Origin: Hymenobacter sp. YIM 151858-1
GTDB lineage: Bacteria; Bacteroidota; Bacteroidia; Cytophagales; Hymenobacteraceae
DNA: 64,000 nt
Direction of reading: 5' to 3'
NCBI RefSeq assembly: GCF_025979705.1
Contig: NZ_CP110136.1
Location: 1,488,001-1,552,000 of the forward strand
Translations under genes and position numbers: made by a program
Notes under the pieces: model-generated
What the model was told of the DNA's origin: nothing
Databases searched by the model: none
The model's input: only the letters and a program-made list of their open reading frames with translations
Shown: positions 1 to 8,909 of the stretch, in pieces
How the letters are laid out: the number at the start of each line of letters is the position of its first letter
Position numbering within the stretch: position 1 is the first letter of the stretch

Positions 1-584
1 CGGCGGCCCTGCTTAGCAGCTGCGACTCGCAGCGCACGGCCACCGAAACCGCCGCCCCCAACCCCACGGCCAGTACCGCCGTGCCCGCGCCGAACGAGAG
101 CTTCCGGAAAGAGATGAGCCGCGGCGACTACAATTTTGCCGTGCGCACCGTAGGCAGCGGCTCGCAGCGCCAGCTTACGCTGGAGGCCAAACGCCTGGGC
201 CGCGAGCTGATGGCCTCCAGCACCAGCATCGAGGGCGTGGTGGCCGATGCCGTGGTTACCAACCTCAACAACGACGATTACCCCGAGCTGCTCGTGTTCA
301 TGAACGCGGCCGGCAGCGGCTCGTACGGCAAGCTCGTGGGCTACGAATTTCTGAGCCGGGGCCGCCGCAACCTGGTGTTGCCGGCCCTCGATGGCCCTGC
401 CGCGGTGGGCTACCTAGGCCACGACTCGTTTCGGGTTGAGGACCGCAAAATCATCCGCAGCTTTCCGGTGTACCTGCCCACCGACCCCAACAGCTCGCCC
501 TCGGGCGGCACGCGCGTGGTGGAGTACGAACTGCCCAAACAGGGCGGCTCCATTACCATGGTGAGGCACCGCACGCTGCCCTAG
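1..584 (+). CDS. lipoprotein of unknown function (5' end outside window)
   Basis: The left edge cuts this gene. The frame is open from base 3 and stops at the TAG at 582-584. The first visible codons read ALLSSC-D, a lipobox with Cys at 21-23, so only the start and part of the signal peptide are missing. About 187 mature residues follow: a Thr/Ala/Pro-rich linker, then a globular part with TNLNNDDYPELLVF and AAGSGSYGKLVG. That pattern loosely recalls PliI-like lysozyme-inhibitor domains, but this is a resemblance only. It is predicted to be membrane-anchored outside the cytoplasm. The stop codon is the TAG inside a CCTAGG palindrome. It is convergent with the desaturase gene and shares its terminator. 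Confidence 0.7.
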   Translation, partial: AALLSSCDSQRTATETAAPNPTASTAVPAPNESFRKEMSRGDYNFAVRTVGSGSQRQLTLEAKRLGRELMASSTSIEGVVADAVVTNLNNDDYPELLVFMNAAGSGSYGKLVGYEFLSRGRRNLVLPALDGPAAVGYLGHDSFRVEDRKIIRSFPVYLPTDPNSSPSGGTRVVEYELPKQGGSITMVRHRTLP

Positions 585-611
585 GTGCCCGGCCCGGGCG
601 GCTACCAAAAC

Positions 612-647
612 ACCGCGCCCCGGCCTGCAGGCAGGTCGGGGCGCGGT
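612..647. terminator. bidirectional terminator hairpin
   Basis: An 11-bp perfect stem (612-622 with 637-647) extends inward by about five more pairs including a G-U. A-rich sequence lies on the left and T-rich sequence on the right. It lies between convergent genes. Confidence 0.65.
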
Positions 648-670
648 TGGTATTCCAACACGTTCAGCGG

Positions 671-1648
671 CTACTCAATCCACTTGAACTTGTACTCGAG
701 CTTGGGCACCGGCATGCGGTCGGCTACGCGGCGCAGGCGGGCCGGCAGGGCCATGATGTAGTCGCGGGCTTTTTCGGCCTGGCCGTTGAGGCCGGTAATC
801 TGGTCGATTTTCCATGTGTTGATCAGGCCTTCCAGAATGTCGGTGTAATCCTGGCTGGTGTACACGCCCAGGCGCTGGGCGGCATCGGTGAAGTGGCCGA
901 AGGTTTTGCCCATCTCCACGCCCAGCTCGCGCATGTAGTGCGCGGGCATCACAATCTTCTTGCGCATCATGTCTTCGAAGGCGAGCATCATTTCCGACGG
1001 GTCTACTTCAAAGATTTTCTCCACGAAGGTTTGGTACACGCGGGCGTGGCGCGATTCGTCGCCGGCAATCATACCGCAAAGCTTGGAAAGAGCCCCGTCG
1101 CCGGCTTTGCGGGCCAGGGTGCCCACGCGGCGGTGCGAGAGGTTGGTAGCGGCCTCCTGATACGAAGTGTACACGAAAGCGCGGTACGGATCGTGGGCGG
1201 TGCCCAGGTCGAAACCGTCGGCAATAAGGTACTGGGTACTGATTTCGAACTCGCGCATGTTTACGCGGCCACACAGGTAGAGGTAGCGGTTCAGCAGGTC
1301 GCCGTGGCGGTTTTCCTCGGCCGTCCAGCCCCGGATCCACTGGGCCCAGCCGTTGTTGGGGTCGCGGTTCAGGTTGTCGAGCGAATGAAACCAGGCTTCG
1401 TAGTTGGGCAGCGCTTCTTCGGTGATGGTGTCGCCGATAAGTACGGCCAACAGGTCGTAGCTCAGCTCCTTGGCCCGCTCGCGCAGGGCCTTCACTTCGT
1501 CGAAAAAGTTGTCGAGGCGCGAATCGGGCAGAAAATCAGAGGGCTGCCAGCTGTCTTCAACTTTCTTGAGGAAAGTACCAATGTTCTCACGCAGAAATAC
1601 TTCGAGGTGCTCAAGTACTTCGCCGCGCGATGTCATGGAGGCAATCAT
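671..1648 (-). CDS. acyl-[ACP] desaturase (FA_desaturase_2 family)
   Basis: Predicted soluble di-iron desaturase that puts a double bond into ACP-bound fatty acids, so tuning membrane fluidity. The two diagnostic E-x-x-H iron ligands are visible as EENRH (about residues 111-115) and DESRH (197-201) in an all-helical protein of 325 residues, close to the usual family length. The frame is open further upstream, but the extra N-terminus is low in helix content. ATG at 1648 (MIASMTSRGE) fits best, with a TAnnTTTG box at 1702-1709; ATG at 1636 is an alternative. It is convergent with the preceding lipoprotein gene. Confidence 0.9.
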   Translation of the reverse strand: MIASMTSRGEVLEHLEVFLRENIGTFLKKVEDSWQPSDFLPDSRLDNFFDEVKALRERAKELSYDLLAVLIGDTITEEALPNYEAWFHSLDNLNRDPNNGWAQWIRGWTAEENRHGDLLNRYLYLCGRVNMREFEISTQYLIADGFDLGTAHDPYRAFVYTSYQEAATNLSHRRVGTLARKAGDGALSKLCGMIAGDESRHARVYQTFVEKIFEVDPSEMMLAFEDMMRKKIVMPAHYMRELGVEMGKTFGHFTDAAQRLGVYTSQDYTDILEGLINTWKIDQITGLNGQAEKARDYIMALPARLRRVADRMPVPKLEYKFKWIE

Positions 1649-1701
1649 GTACGATGGGGAAAAGAGGTGATGAGGGGATGTTGGAGCAGTTGGGGAAAGC
1701 T

Positions 1702-1709
1702 CAAAAGTA
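1702..1709 (-). promoter_or_regulatory. -7 promoter box TACTTTTG, desaturase
   Basis: Exact match on the minus strand to the Bacteroidota -7 consensus TAnnTTTG, 53 nt before the chosen ATG at 1648. No clear -33 TTG at standard spacing was seen. Confidence 0.5.
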
Positions 1710-1774
1710 GGCAATCGGCAGCAGCTTGTTACCACCGGTGCCTACGCGCTGCCTACTATACGTACAAAACGGCA

Positions 1775-3391
1775 TTACGGCTGAACTGCCGGCCCGGCAA
1801 TGGTACGGGCAGTGGGCCACGCTACGCCCACCCAATTGTACAAATAAACGCGCCAAAATGCGGCGGCCTCGCCGGGCGGCAGGTACAACACGGTATTGGG
1901 GCGTGCGGCCAGGCGGCGCAGGGCCTCGGGCTGGCTGCGCGTGCCGGTAAGCCGCTGCCGCAACCGCGCCTGCGAGGGGTCGAGGGTGTTCCAGCCCACC
2001 ACCAGCAGCCAGGGCTTGCCGCCATCGGCCACGTACTGCCCAAACGGCGAAAGCGACTTGAACTGCTCCTCGAGCCCTACGGCCACCAATTGCCGCCCTT
2101 GCAGCTGTCGCTGCAGCTGCTCCAGTGCCCGGCTTCGGTGCGCTTCTTCGGCAGCCAGCACGCGGCTGCGGTGCAGCACTTTGTAGGCGTACAAGCCCGC
2201 TACCAGCACAGCCACACCCAGCAGCAGGCGGCGCCCTAGGTGCCCGATGGGCTGCCAACGCCCGGCGGCCTGCAGCACTGCGGCGGTGTGGCCCACCGTG
2301 AGCAGGGTAAGCAGCGGCCCGGCTATGCGGGGCGGCAGCTTAAGTACTACCCCCAGCCCCAACAGCAGCAGCCCCGCTCCCACCACGTAAAGCAGCCACC
2401 CCTTGCGCCTCGGCGGCGGCAAAGCACCTAGGGCTACCGATGCCAGCCACGCATTGAGGAGGAGCAGCGGAAAGTAGTCGCGCACCAATTGGCCCAGTAC
2501 TGCCTGCAATTTGGCCGGCGCGATACGGCGCAGGAAATCAGGGTTGAGCTGAAACGCCCTAGCGAACAAGCCCTCATTGACGAGCGTGGAGTCGCCGAGC
2601 ACCCAGTGCTGCACGGCTTGCGCCCCCAGGCTATCGGCGGGGCTGCGCGGGTTGGGCGCGTACAGCTGGTAATCGTTCGCGTTGGATTTCAGTACATCGA
2701 GCTGCCGGTAGCGTGCGGCTTCGGGGCTGCGCCCCAGGTGCAGCACCGCCCCACCAACCACGGCCACCCCGGCCGCCAGCCCTACCACCAGCCAGCCGCG
2801 CCGCCACCCGGCCAGCCAGGCCGCCGCGGGGGCTACCACGGCCAGGCCGAGCACGGCGGCACTGGGCCGGACAGCCCAGGCCATGGCAAACGCCACTACC
2901 GCCAGCAGCAACACCCCGCCCCTGCGCCGGCTATGGGCCTGGCGTTGGGCCCCGTACAGCACCGCGCCGCCGGCCAGCAACAGCGGCACCCGCACGTAGT
3001 TGAACCACATGAAATGCTCGAGCCCGGCCAGCAGCAGAAACGCTGCCAGGCAAGCCGTGCGGGCGCGGCCGCCCAGGTGCGGGCGCAGCAGCCCATCGAG
3101 CACGGCCGTGAGCAGCGCCAGCGCCAGGTACAGCAAGCCGTAGAGCAGCAGCCCGTACCACGGCACCGTGGGCCAATGCTGGTAGAGCGCGGCCAGCAGC
3201 CCGGCCCAGCCGTGCAGGTACAGGTGCAGGTTGGCGACGGGTTCGGCCGCCGTGCGCCCGCGCAACAGCAGCGTGATGACGAAGTCGTCGTTGGTTTCGT
3301 AGTAGCAGCCCAGCCCCAGCGCCACGAGCAGCAACAAGCCCAGGGGCAGCCCCCACATGCGCAGCCAGTAAGCCCGGATTTCGTGGTTCAT
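1775..3391 (-). CDS. polytopic membrane protein, glycosyltransferase-like
   Basis: A 538-residue protein with about ten hydrophobic segments. It opens with a membrane helix after MNHEIRAYW, then a short loop YETNDDF and a leucine-rich series of helices; the last 150 residues look extracytoplasmic. The N-D-D in the first loop is where GT-C glycosyltransferases carry an acidic pair, so a lipid-linked sugar transferase role is possible but unproven. ATG at 3391 is preferred over the longer open frame (to 3475) because the added residues are non-hydrophobic and would overlap the divergent gene at 3466. It sits back to back with another GT-C-like gene, suggesting a joint role in envelope glycans. 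Confidence 0.7.
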   Translation of the reverse strand: MNHEIRAYWLRMWGLPLGLLLLVALGLGCYYETNDDFVITLLLRGRTAAEPVANLHLYLHGWAGLLAALYQHWPTVPWYGLLLYGLLYLALALLTAVLDGLLRPHLGGRARTACLAAFLLLAGLEHFMWFNYVRVPLLLAGGAVLYGAQRQAHSRRRGGVLLLAVVAFAMAWAVRPSAAVLGLAVVAPAAAWLAGWRRGWLVVGLAAGVAVVGGAVLHLGRSPEAARYRQLDVLKSNANDYQLYAPNPRSPADSLGAQAVQHWVLGDSTLVNEGLFARAFQLNPDFLRRIAPAKLQAVLGQLVRDYFPLLLLNAWLASVALGALPPPRRKGWLLYVVGAGLLLLGLGVVLKLPPRIAGPLLTLLTVGHTAAVLQAAGRWQPIGHLGRRLLLGVAVLVAGLYAYKVLHRSRVLAAEEAHRSRALEQLQRQLQGRQLVAVGLEEQFKSLSPFGQYVADGGKPWLLVVGWNTLDPSQARLRQRLTGTRSQPEALRRLAARPNTVLYLPPGEAAAFWRVYLYNWVGVAWPTARTIAGPAVQP

Positions 3392-3465
3392 CGGGGCGCA
3401 AGGTACGGGCTGCGGCGCATCGGTAGCGGCGGGGCGGGCTGCCGATTTCTGCGCAACTTGCCCCG

Positions 3466-5133
3466 GTGAATGCATTTGCCCGCCTGCGCCCCTGGCTGCC
3501 CACCCTCACGCTGGGGTTTGTGGTGGTGTTTACGGTGGCGTACTTCGTCTTCAGCCACGAAGGCCTCTACGCCCTCGACGACTACTTTTACGCGCGCTAC
3601 GCCCACCAGCTGCTGCACGGCACGTTTCACCTAGGGCCCGACCCGCAGGGCCTGCTGCACGACCCCTTGCACGAGCGTTGGCTGATATTCGGGCCGGTGG
3701 CGCTGTGCTACGCCGCGTTTGGCCTGAACATCTGGAGCACCACGCTTTGGCCCCTGGTGGCTACGCTGCTCTGCTCGGTGCTGATTTGGGCCCGCTACCG
3801 CCGCCGGCAGCCCGTGGTGGCCTGCGGGGCCATGCTGCTGCTGGGTTTGCACTACTTCGCGCTCAACCTTACCAACTACCTCTACCCCGACAACATCAAC
3901 ATGCTGGCCTGCTTTGCCGCGGCCCTGGCCTTGCTGGTGGGCCGGCAGCCCGGCCGCCACGCGGTGCGCTGGGGCGCGGGGTTTGCCTTGCTGAACTTCG
4001 CGGCATTGCTCTGCAAGGAAACCGTGGTGTACTACGCGCCTTTTTACCTGGGCGTGCTGGGCCTTGATGCCGTGCGGCGGCAACACGGGCGGTTTTGGCT
4101 GGCGGCGTTTGCCACGGGCGCGGCTGTGCTGGCGGCTTACCTGGGCTTCTATCAGCTCCAGACCAACGATGCGCTGTACCGGGTGCACCTCATCGAAAAC
4201 ACCAACGAGTTTCTGAAGGAAGGCAACTACCTGCTGGGCAACCGCGCCGCCCTCTGGGCCCGCCTTACCCTAGGTCCGGTACAGTTTCTGGTGGGCACGG
4301 GGCTTGGTTTGGCGGTGTTGCTGGCCGTGGGCGCCGCGTTCCGGCCCACCGCTACCCAGCACCACGGCAGCAGCGCGCCGCCCGACGACGACCGGCGCTT
4401 CTGGCTGGGGCTGGCCTTCAGCACCTTGGCGTTCTACTGGTTTGGCAGCACCTCGCTCACGCAGTACAACCCCATTACGCTGCTGCCGCGCATGGCCACG
4501 CCGTTGTTGCCGCCGCTCTGCCTGGCCGCCGGCTACGGCCTCGCCGATGTGCTGCGCACCGGCCGCCGGGCGTGGCTGTATGCGCTGTTGCTGCTGGCCT
4601 GCGCCGCCTCCGACCGGGGCAGCGCCGCCATCCTGTACGCCGGCTGGGCCCTGGTGATGGGGGCCTTGTGGCTGGCTCCGCGCCTGCGCCGCCTGCAGCC
4701 CAACGGCCCGGCCTACGTGGCCCTGGGGTTGCTGGGCGTGGCTTTGGTACTGGCTTTGCGCCCGGCGCACTTCATGCGCAAGCCCAGCGTATCGGGCCAC
4801 TTCCCGCAGCACCGCCTGATCCGGCAACACCTCGGCGGGCAGCAGCCGGGCGTGGTGTTCGTGGATGATTACCTGATCGGCAACTACGATTTTTACTACG
4901 CGTACGAAGTGCCCAGCGGGCTGCAGTACCGCCGCTACTGGGCCCGCGACTCGGTGCAGCTGCGCCCGCCGCAACAGGCCTGGCTGCTGCTAAACCGCGC
5001 CACGCTCAGCAACCCTGAACTCACGCGCAAGCTGCTCCGCTACTCCCCCGATAGCGTGCTGCGCTGGTACCCCAACCGCCAACTGGTGGCGCAGGATGGG
5101 CCGGTGGAGCTGTATTGGGTTAAGGAAGAATGA
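3466..5133 (+). CDS. GT-C family glycosyltransferase (PMT/ArnT-like)
   Basis: A 555-residue polytopic membrane protein. After the first helix it has ALDDYFYARYAHQLL, with D38-D39. This matches the acidic loop-1 motif of GT-C enzymes that move sugars from polyprenyl-phosphate donors outside the membrane (GT39/GT83 type). Around ten more hydrophobic segments follow, then a soluble C-terminal tail of about 120 residues. The start is a GTG at 3466; no in-frame ATG lies nearby. The divergent neighbour encodes a similar membrane protein, and a GT2 transferase and flippase lie downstream on the other strand. The 3' end runs into an A/G-rich repeat (5117-5152). Confidence 0.75.
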   Translation: MNAFARLRPWLPTLTLGFVVVFTVAYFVFSHEGLYALDDYFYARYAHQLLHGTFHLGPDPQGLLHDPLHERWLIFGPVALCYAAFGLNIWSTTLWPLVATLLCSVLIWARYRRRQPVVACGAMLLLGLHYFALNLTNYLYPDNINMLACFAAALALLVGRQPGRHAVRWGAGFALLNFAALLCKETVVYYAPFYLGVLGLDAVRRQHGRFWLAAFATGAAVLAAYLGFYQLQTNDALYRVHLIENTNEFLKEGNYLLGNRAALWARLTLGPVQFLVGTGLGLAVLLAVGAAFRPTATQHHGSSAPPDDDRRFWLGLAFSTLAFYWFGSTSLTQYNPITLLPRMATPLLPPLCLAAGYGLADVLRTGRRAWLYALLLLACAASDRGSAAILYAGWALVMGALWLAPRLRRLQPNGPAYVALGLLGVALVLALRPAHFMRKPSVSGHFPQHRLIRQHLGGQQPGVVFVDDYLIGNYDFYYAYEVPSGLQYRRYWARDSVQLRPPQQAWLLLNRATLSNPELTRKLLRYSPDSVLRWYPNRQLVAQDGPVELYWVKEE

Positions 5134-5152
5134 GGAAGGATGAAGGAGGATT
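5117..5152 (+). repeat. A/G-rich repeat, left copy of an inverted pair
   Basis: A 36-nt purine-rich stretch that matches the reverse complement of 7675-7710 at about 28 of 36 positions. It includes the last codons (WVKEE, stop) of the GT-C gene. Confidence 0.5.
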
Positions 5153-5274
5153 TAGCGCCAGATAGCTCAGTGGTGTGCTACCAAATTCGGAAGCTTCGGC
5201 AGGCTAAACCGATTAGCGTTTTGGTCGCATAACACATTGCTTATCAAGGCGCATGTAGCCACAAAGAGCAACTT

Positions 5275-6228
5275 TTACTTCAATAGAAAGCCCAATACCC
5301 CAATGGCGTAATCGAGGGGTTTGGCTTGCTTGGTTTGGCGGAGTAGCCGGAACAGTTGGCGGGCCTCGGGGCCGCGGCCGAAGCGCACAGCCTGGCGCAG
5401 CTCCCAGCGCAAACGCGTGGCCAAGGCGGCCAGCTCGTGGGGGGTGCGGCACAGGGCCAGCGCCTTCTTGCACACCCGAATGGTGGAGGCCACGTACGGG
5501 TCGTGGGGGCGGTAGGCCTTGCGCGACATCGACTGCGGGTGCAGCCGCTTTTGGGTCAGCACTTCGTCCTGAAACCCAAACGCCCAGTTGCGCGCGGCCC
5601 GCACCCACAGGTCGAAATCCTCGTAGGCCAGCGTCTCGTCGTAGCCCCCTAGGTCGTCGAGCATCGGGCGGCTGAACATCATGGTGGGCGTGCTGATGAA
5701 GTAGCGGCGCAGCACCTCGGCAAACACGTCGCCGGCGGCGGGTACGGGGTGCACGGGGCGCCCGGCGGCATCGCGCCGGAAGTGGTAGCGCACGTGCTGG
5801 CCCTGCTCGTCAATCAGCTCACAATCGTGGTAGGCCACGCCGCACCTAGGGCCTTGCGCCTGCATAAAGGCTACCTGCCGGGCCACGCGCTCGGGCAGCA
5901 GCACGTCGTCGGTGGCAAAATCAATCACGTACGCCCCGCGGCTTTGGCGCAGCGCCTGGTTGAAAGCCTGGCAATTGCCCACGTTGCGGGGCAGCAGCAG
6001 CAGGTGCCAATGCGGGTGGCGGGCGGCGTAGCGGCGCAGCACCTCGGGGCTGCCGTCGGTGCTGGCGTCGTCGACCAGCCACACCTCCAGGTGCGGGTAG
6101 GTTTGGGCGGCTATGGAGTCGAGGGCCGGGGCCAGAAAGCGCGCGTGGTTGTGGCACAAGGCCACGATGGTAACCAGGGGCGGCACGGTGGCGGCGGGCG
6201 GGGCGAGCGGGACGGTAGGCACGGGCAT
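5275..6228 (-). CDS. family 2 glycosyltransferase
   Basis: A 317-residue GT-A fold transferase. The N-terminal nucleotide-binding region reads VTIVALCHNHARFL, followed by VDDASTDGS (D53-D54) and the D-x-D equivalent DFATDDVLLP (about 103-112). It lacks membrane helices and is probably peripheral on the cytoplasmic face, adding a sugar to a lipid-linked glycan. Its ATG at 6228 directly follows the stop codon (6229-6231) of the flippase gene with zero spacing, so the two are one operon. The sugar specificity cannot be read from the sequence. Confidence 0.9.
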   Translation of the reverse strand: MPVPTVPLAPPAATVPPLVTIVALCHNHARFLAPALDSIAAQTYPHLEVWLVDDASTDGSPEVLRRYAARHPHWHLLLLPRNVGNCQAFNQALRQSRGAYVIDFATDDVLLPERVARQVAFMQAQGPRCGVAYHDCELIDEQGQHVRYHFRRDAAGRPVHPVPAAGDVFAEVLRRYFISTPTMMFSRPMLDDLGGYDETLAYEDFDLWVRAARNWAFGFQDEVLTQKRLHPQSMSRKAYRPHDPYVASTIRVCKKALALCRTPHELAALATRLRWELRQAVRFGRGPEARQLFRLLRQTKQAKPLDYAIGVLGFLLK

Positions 6229-7536
6229 TCAGCGACGAAAATACCGCCGAAAGTACAGCAGGCAGCACACCAGCACCGCGCCAAAGCGCAGCGCGTGGGC
6301 CAGCGGCGCGCCATACAGCCCCCACCACGGCAGCAGCAGCACCAGCAAACCCGCGTAAAGCGCCGCCGAAGCGCATTGCACCAGCACGTAGCGCATGGCG
6401 CGGGCCTGGGCCAGCAAGAGGTACAGGAGCGTCCAGGCCAGGAGCTTGGCCCAATCGCCGAGCAGCTGCGGGGCCAGCAGCTCGCGGGCAGCGGCAAAGC
6501 GCGCGTCGAACAACAGCGGCAACAGCCAATCGCGCAGCAGCCAGAGCACGGCAAAGCCTGCCGCCAGCACCACCGTCAGCAAGCCGAATACTGCCCGCAC
6601 AAATGCGCGCTGCTCGGTGGGGCTCCCGGCCAGCGCCGCCACGCGGGGGTAGAACACGGCGCCCATTACGCCCGAAAATACCATGGTGTAGTTGTCGGAG
6701 AGCTTGGCTACGGCTTGCCACAGGCCGGTTTGAGCCAGGCTGAAGCGGGCAATCAGCAAATCGCGCACGGCAAAATCGAGGGCTTTGCTGCACAGCAATA
6801 CGCTCAGGGCCATTACCAGATACCGGCCGAGCCCGGCTACCGCCGCTCGGCTGATGCGCAACCCAGGCCGGCCAGGCAGCAAGCCGTAGTGCGCGCACAG
6901 CCAGGCCGTGGGTACGGCCGTGAGCCCCTGGGCCAGCAGGTAAGCCAGCAACACCCAGCGCACCGGCCACTGGGCCCACAGCGCCGCGGCCACCGCCAAG
7001 GGCCCGAACAAGCTGAGCGCTACCGTGAGGCCGATGTAGGCCCGCAGCCGCTGCGCCGCCAGCAGCACCGCCGCCAGGTAGGCATGCACGGTGAGCAGCG
7101 TGATGCCGGCCACGAGCCCCAGCACCCAGGCCCCGCTTGGCCGAAAAGCATCGAGCAGGGCACCGCGCAGCACCGGCAGGGCCGCAAAGCCCAGCAGCAG
7201 CATGAGCAAATTCAGCCCTACCCCCGCCCCAAACCACGCCCGCCAGGCGCCGGAGCCGGGCCGCCGGGGCGCCAGGTACTTCACGATGCCTACGTGCACG
7301 CCGTCGTTGGGCAGCGTGGTGAGCAGGGCCATCAGGTTTTGGAAGTGCGCCAGCAGCGCGAGCCCGCCCGGGCCGCCGTACACCGCCAGCAACTTGTTGA
7401 GCGCCAGCGCCCCACCGGCCCGGGCCACCACCGAAACGCCCGAGCCCAGCGTGCCGCGCACAAACCGCGCAAGGCCGCTGGGCGGCGCGGGCAGGCTAGC
7501 GGCGGTGGTTTCGTCTTCGGCGGCGGGCAGGCTCAT
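6229..7536 (-). CDS. O-antigen/polysaccharide flippase (Wzx/MATE-like)
   Basis: A 435-residue protein with about twelve hydrophobic segments. The N-terminal part, KLLAVYGGPGGLALLAHF then TLPNDGVHVGIVKYLA, is typical of WzxE-type translocases that move undecaprenyl-linked glycans across the inner membrane. It is co-transcribed with the GT2 gene (stop and next start are adjacent). A near-consensus -7 box (TACTTTG, one spacer base short) lies about 20 nt before the ATG. Together with the neighbouring transferases it suggests surface polysaccharide export. Confidence 0.85.
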   Translation of the reverse strand: MSLPAAEDETTAASLPAPPSGLARFVRGTLGSGVSVVARAGGALALNKLLAVYGGPGGLALLAHFQNLMALLTTLPNDGVHVGIVKYLAPRRPGSGAWRAWFGAGVGLNLLMLLLGFAALPVLRGALLDAFRPSGAWVLGLVAGITLLTVHAYLAAVLLAAQRLRAYIGLTVALSLFGPLAVAAALWAQWPVRWVLLAYLLAQGLTAVPTAWLCAHYGLLPGRPGLRISRAAVAGLGRYLVMALSVLLCSKALDFAVRDLLIARFSLAQTGLWQAVAKLSDNYTMVFSGVMGAVFYPRVAALAGSPTEQRAFVRAVFGLLTVVLAAGFAVLWLLRDWLLPLLFDARFAAARELLAPQLLGDWAKLLAWTLLYLLLAQARAMRYVLVQCASAALYAGLLVLLLPWWGLYGAPLAHALRFGAVLVCCLLYFRRYFRR

Positions 7537-7674
7537 GCAAGGGCAGTACGGAAGCGCAAAGTACTACCGCGGGGCGAGTACCCCTAGGTGCCCGGCAACC
7601 GAGCGGCGCCTGGGAGGCTATGCTGATTGTATTGTACAGTTACTGAAACGCAGCTACGCCCCGCGCGGCGCCCC

Positions 7675-7710
7675 AATCCTCTTTCCTCATTCTTCCTTCT
7701 TCCTTAATTC
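7675..7710 (-). repeat. A/G-rich repeat, right copy of an inverted pair
   Basis: Pyrimidine-rich on the plus strand and imperfectly inverted relative to 5117-5152 (about 28 of 36). It abuts the stop codon of the FemAB/GNAT-like gene at 7709-7711, so the pair brackets the GT2-flippase operon. Confidence 0.5.
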
Positions 7711-8722
7711 AAAGCTCCCGCTCCAGCGTAAGCTTCAGGCTTGGCACGCCGCCTAGGTGGCGCTTAAACCGCAGCAACGATTCGTTGAGCCCGGTGGGCA
7801 GCGTGGAAGTGCCTAGGTCGAGCAGGCGCAGGCCGCTGGCTTGGGCAAAGGCATGCAGCCCGGCGTTCAGCAACACCACCGGGCTAAACGAGTTGTACTG
7901 CAGCGGGCTGGCCGGGTAAAAGTTGTAGAGCACGCCGCGGCCCGCCAGTACGGCCACCGTGAGGGCTACCCACTCGCCGGCGGCATCGCGCACCGAAAAC
8001 AGCAGGTACTCGCGCGGAAAGCGCCGAAACAAGTCGAGGAGCTGCTCCTGCGTGAGCGAAAGCGCCTGGCCTTTTTCCTCGCGGCAGCGCCTGAGAAACT
8101 CGTAGGCCAGCGGCAGCAGCAGCGGGGGCTCCTGCTCCACCCGAAACCCGTGGCGCAGGCACTTGTGCAGGCGGCGGCGCTCCGAGGGGTGCAGCCGCGC
8201 CTCGTAAGCCTGATCCAGCGGCAGGTAGCTGTCGATTTCGGCCAGACTTACGCGGTTGCCGGTACGCTGCAGGGCTGCCACCAGTGGCCCCATGGTGCGG
8301 GGCTCGTAGGCAAAGGGCGCCAGGCGCTGCACCAGCTGCCGCGCGCCGCGGGCGGCCAGCCCTAGGTGCCCGAGCGTCAGCCACTCGTCGAGCACCCCGG
8401 CGGGTACATCGGGGCGCAACAGCTGCGGGCCGCCAAAGGGCGCCTGCCAGGGGCTGCGCGCCACGGCATCGGGGCCGATAAGCACTGGCCACCAGCCCAC
8501 GGTTTGGGTCAGGTGGTGGTCTTCGAGCAGCACCAGCAGCCGTTGCCCCGCCGCGTTGGGTTGCGCTAGTTGGGTTGGCTGCACGTACAGGTACAGCTCA
8601 TCGGCCAGGGGCAGCGCGGGCACTGGCTGGGCTTGCCAGCGCAGGTGGTAGCGGCCGTTGCCGCTCCGCAACGCGCACACCTCGCCCGAAACGGCAGCAG
8701 CAGACACGTCGGAGAAGGGCAT
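7709..8722 (-). CDS. FemAB/GNAT-like acyltransferase
   Basis: A 337-residue soluble protein. The C-terminal half resembles the FemAB-like/BioF2-like acetyltransferase fold: LHPSERRRLHKCLRHG, then the strand-helix region YLLFSVRDAAGEWVALTVAV and YNFYPASPLQYNSFSP, ending in LDLGTSTLPTGLNES and LLRFKRHLGG. Relatives transfer acyl or aminoacyl groups in cell-wall or capsule assembly; the substrate here is unknown. ATG at 8722 (MPFSDVSAAA) is chosen because the longer frame (to 9094) would overlap the divergent corA gene and has no domain character. A near-consensus -7 box (TACCTTCG) lies at about 8754-8761. Confidence 0.65.
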   Translation of the reverse strand: MPFSDVSAAAVSGEVCALRSGNGRYHLRWQAQPVPALPLADELYLYVQPTQLAQPNAAGQRLLVLLEDHHLTQTVGWWPVLIGPDAVARSPWQAPFGGPQLLRPDVPAGVLDEWLTLGHLGLAARGARQLVQRLAPFAYEPRTMGPLVAALQRTGNRVSLAEIDSYLPLDQAYEARLHPSERRRLHKCLRHGFRVEQEPPLLLPLAYEFLRRCREEKGQALSLTQEQLLDLFRRFPREYLLFSVRDAAGEWVALTVAVLAGRGVLYNFYPASPLQYNSFSPVVLLNAGLHAFAQASGLRLLDLGTSTLPTGLNESLLRFKRHLGGVPSLKLTLEREL

Positions 8723-8909
8723 TTCAGTCACGCAGGAAAGCAGGTAAGGCTGCGAAGGTAACGCAAAAAACGGCCGTAACTGGCTAAGCTGGCCCGGCCG
8801 CCCTAGGTGCCCAATACCGGCCGCGAACCAAGGAGCGGCACATTTTTGCCCGCGCCTGCGTAGCATTACGCCAAAGTGTGCTTTACCGCGCCCCCGTTCC
8901 CCGCTTTGT

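Noticed and set aside
647-2239. Long plus-strand open frame of 530 codons
   Set aside because: It is antisense to the desaturase and the membrane protein genes and His/Gln/Val-rich, as expected for a shadow of GC-rich coding sequence. Several similar long antisense frames (for example 5749-7587, 12746-13906, 15417-16871, 54960-56702) were rejected for the same reason.
5160-5210. tRNA-like string ATAGCTCAGTGGT at about 5162-5174
   Set aside because: It resembles the D-arm start of a tRNA, but the matching D-stem half, anticodon arm, T-loop and acceptor pairing are all missing.
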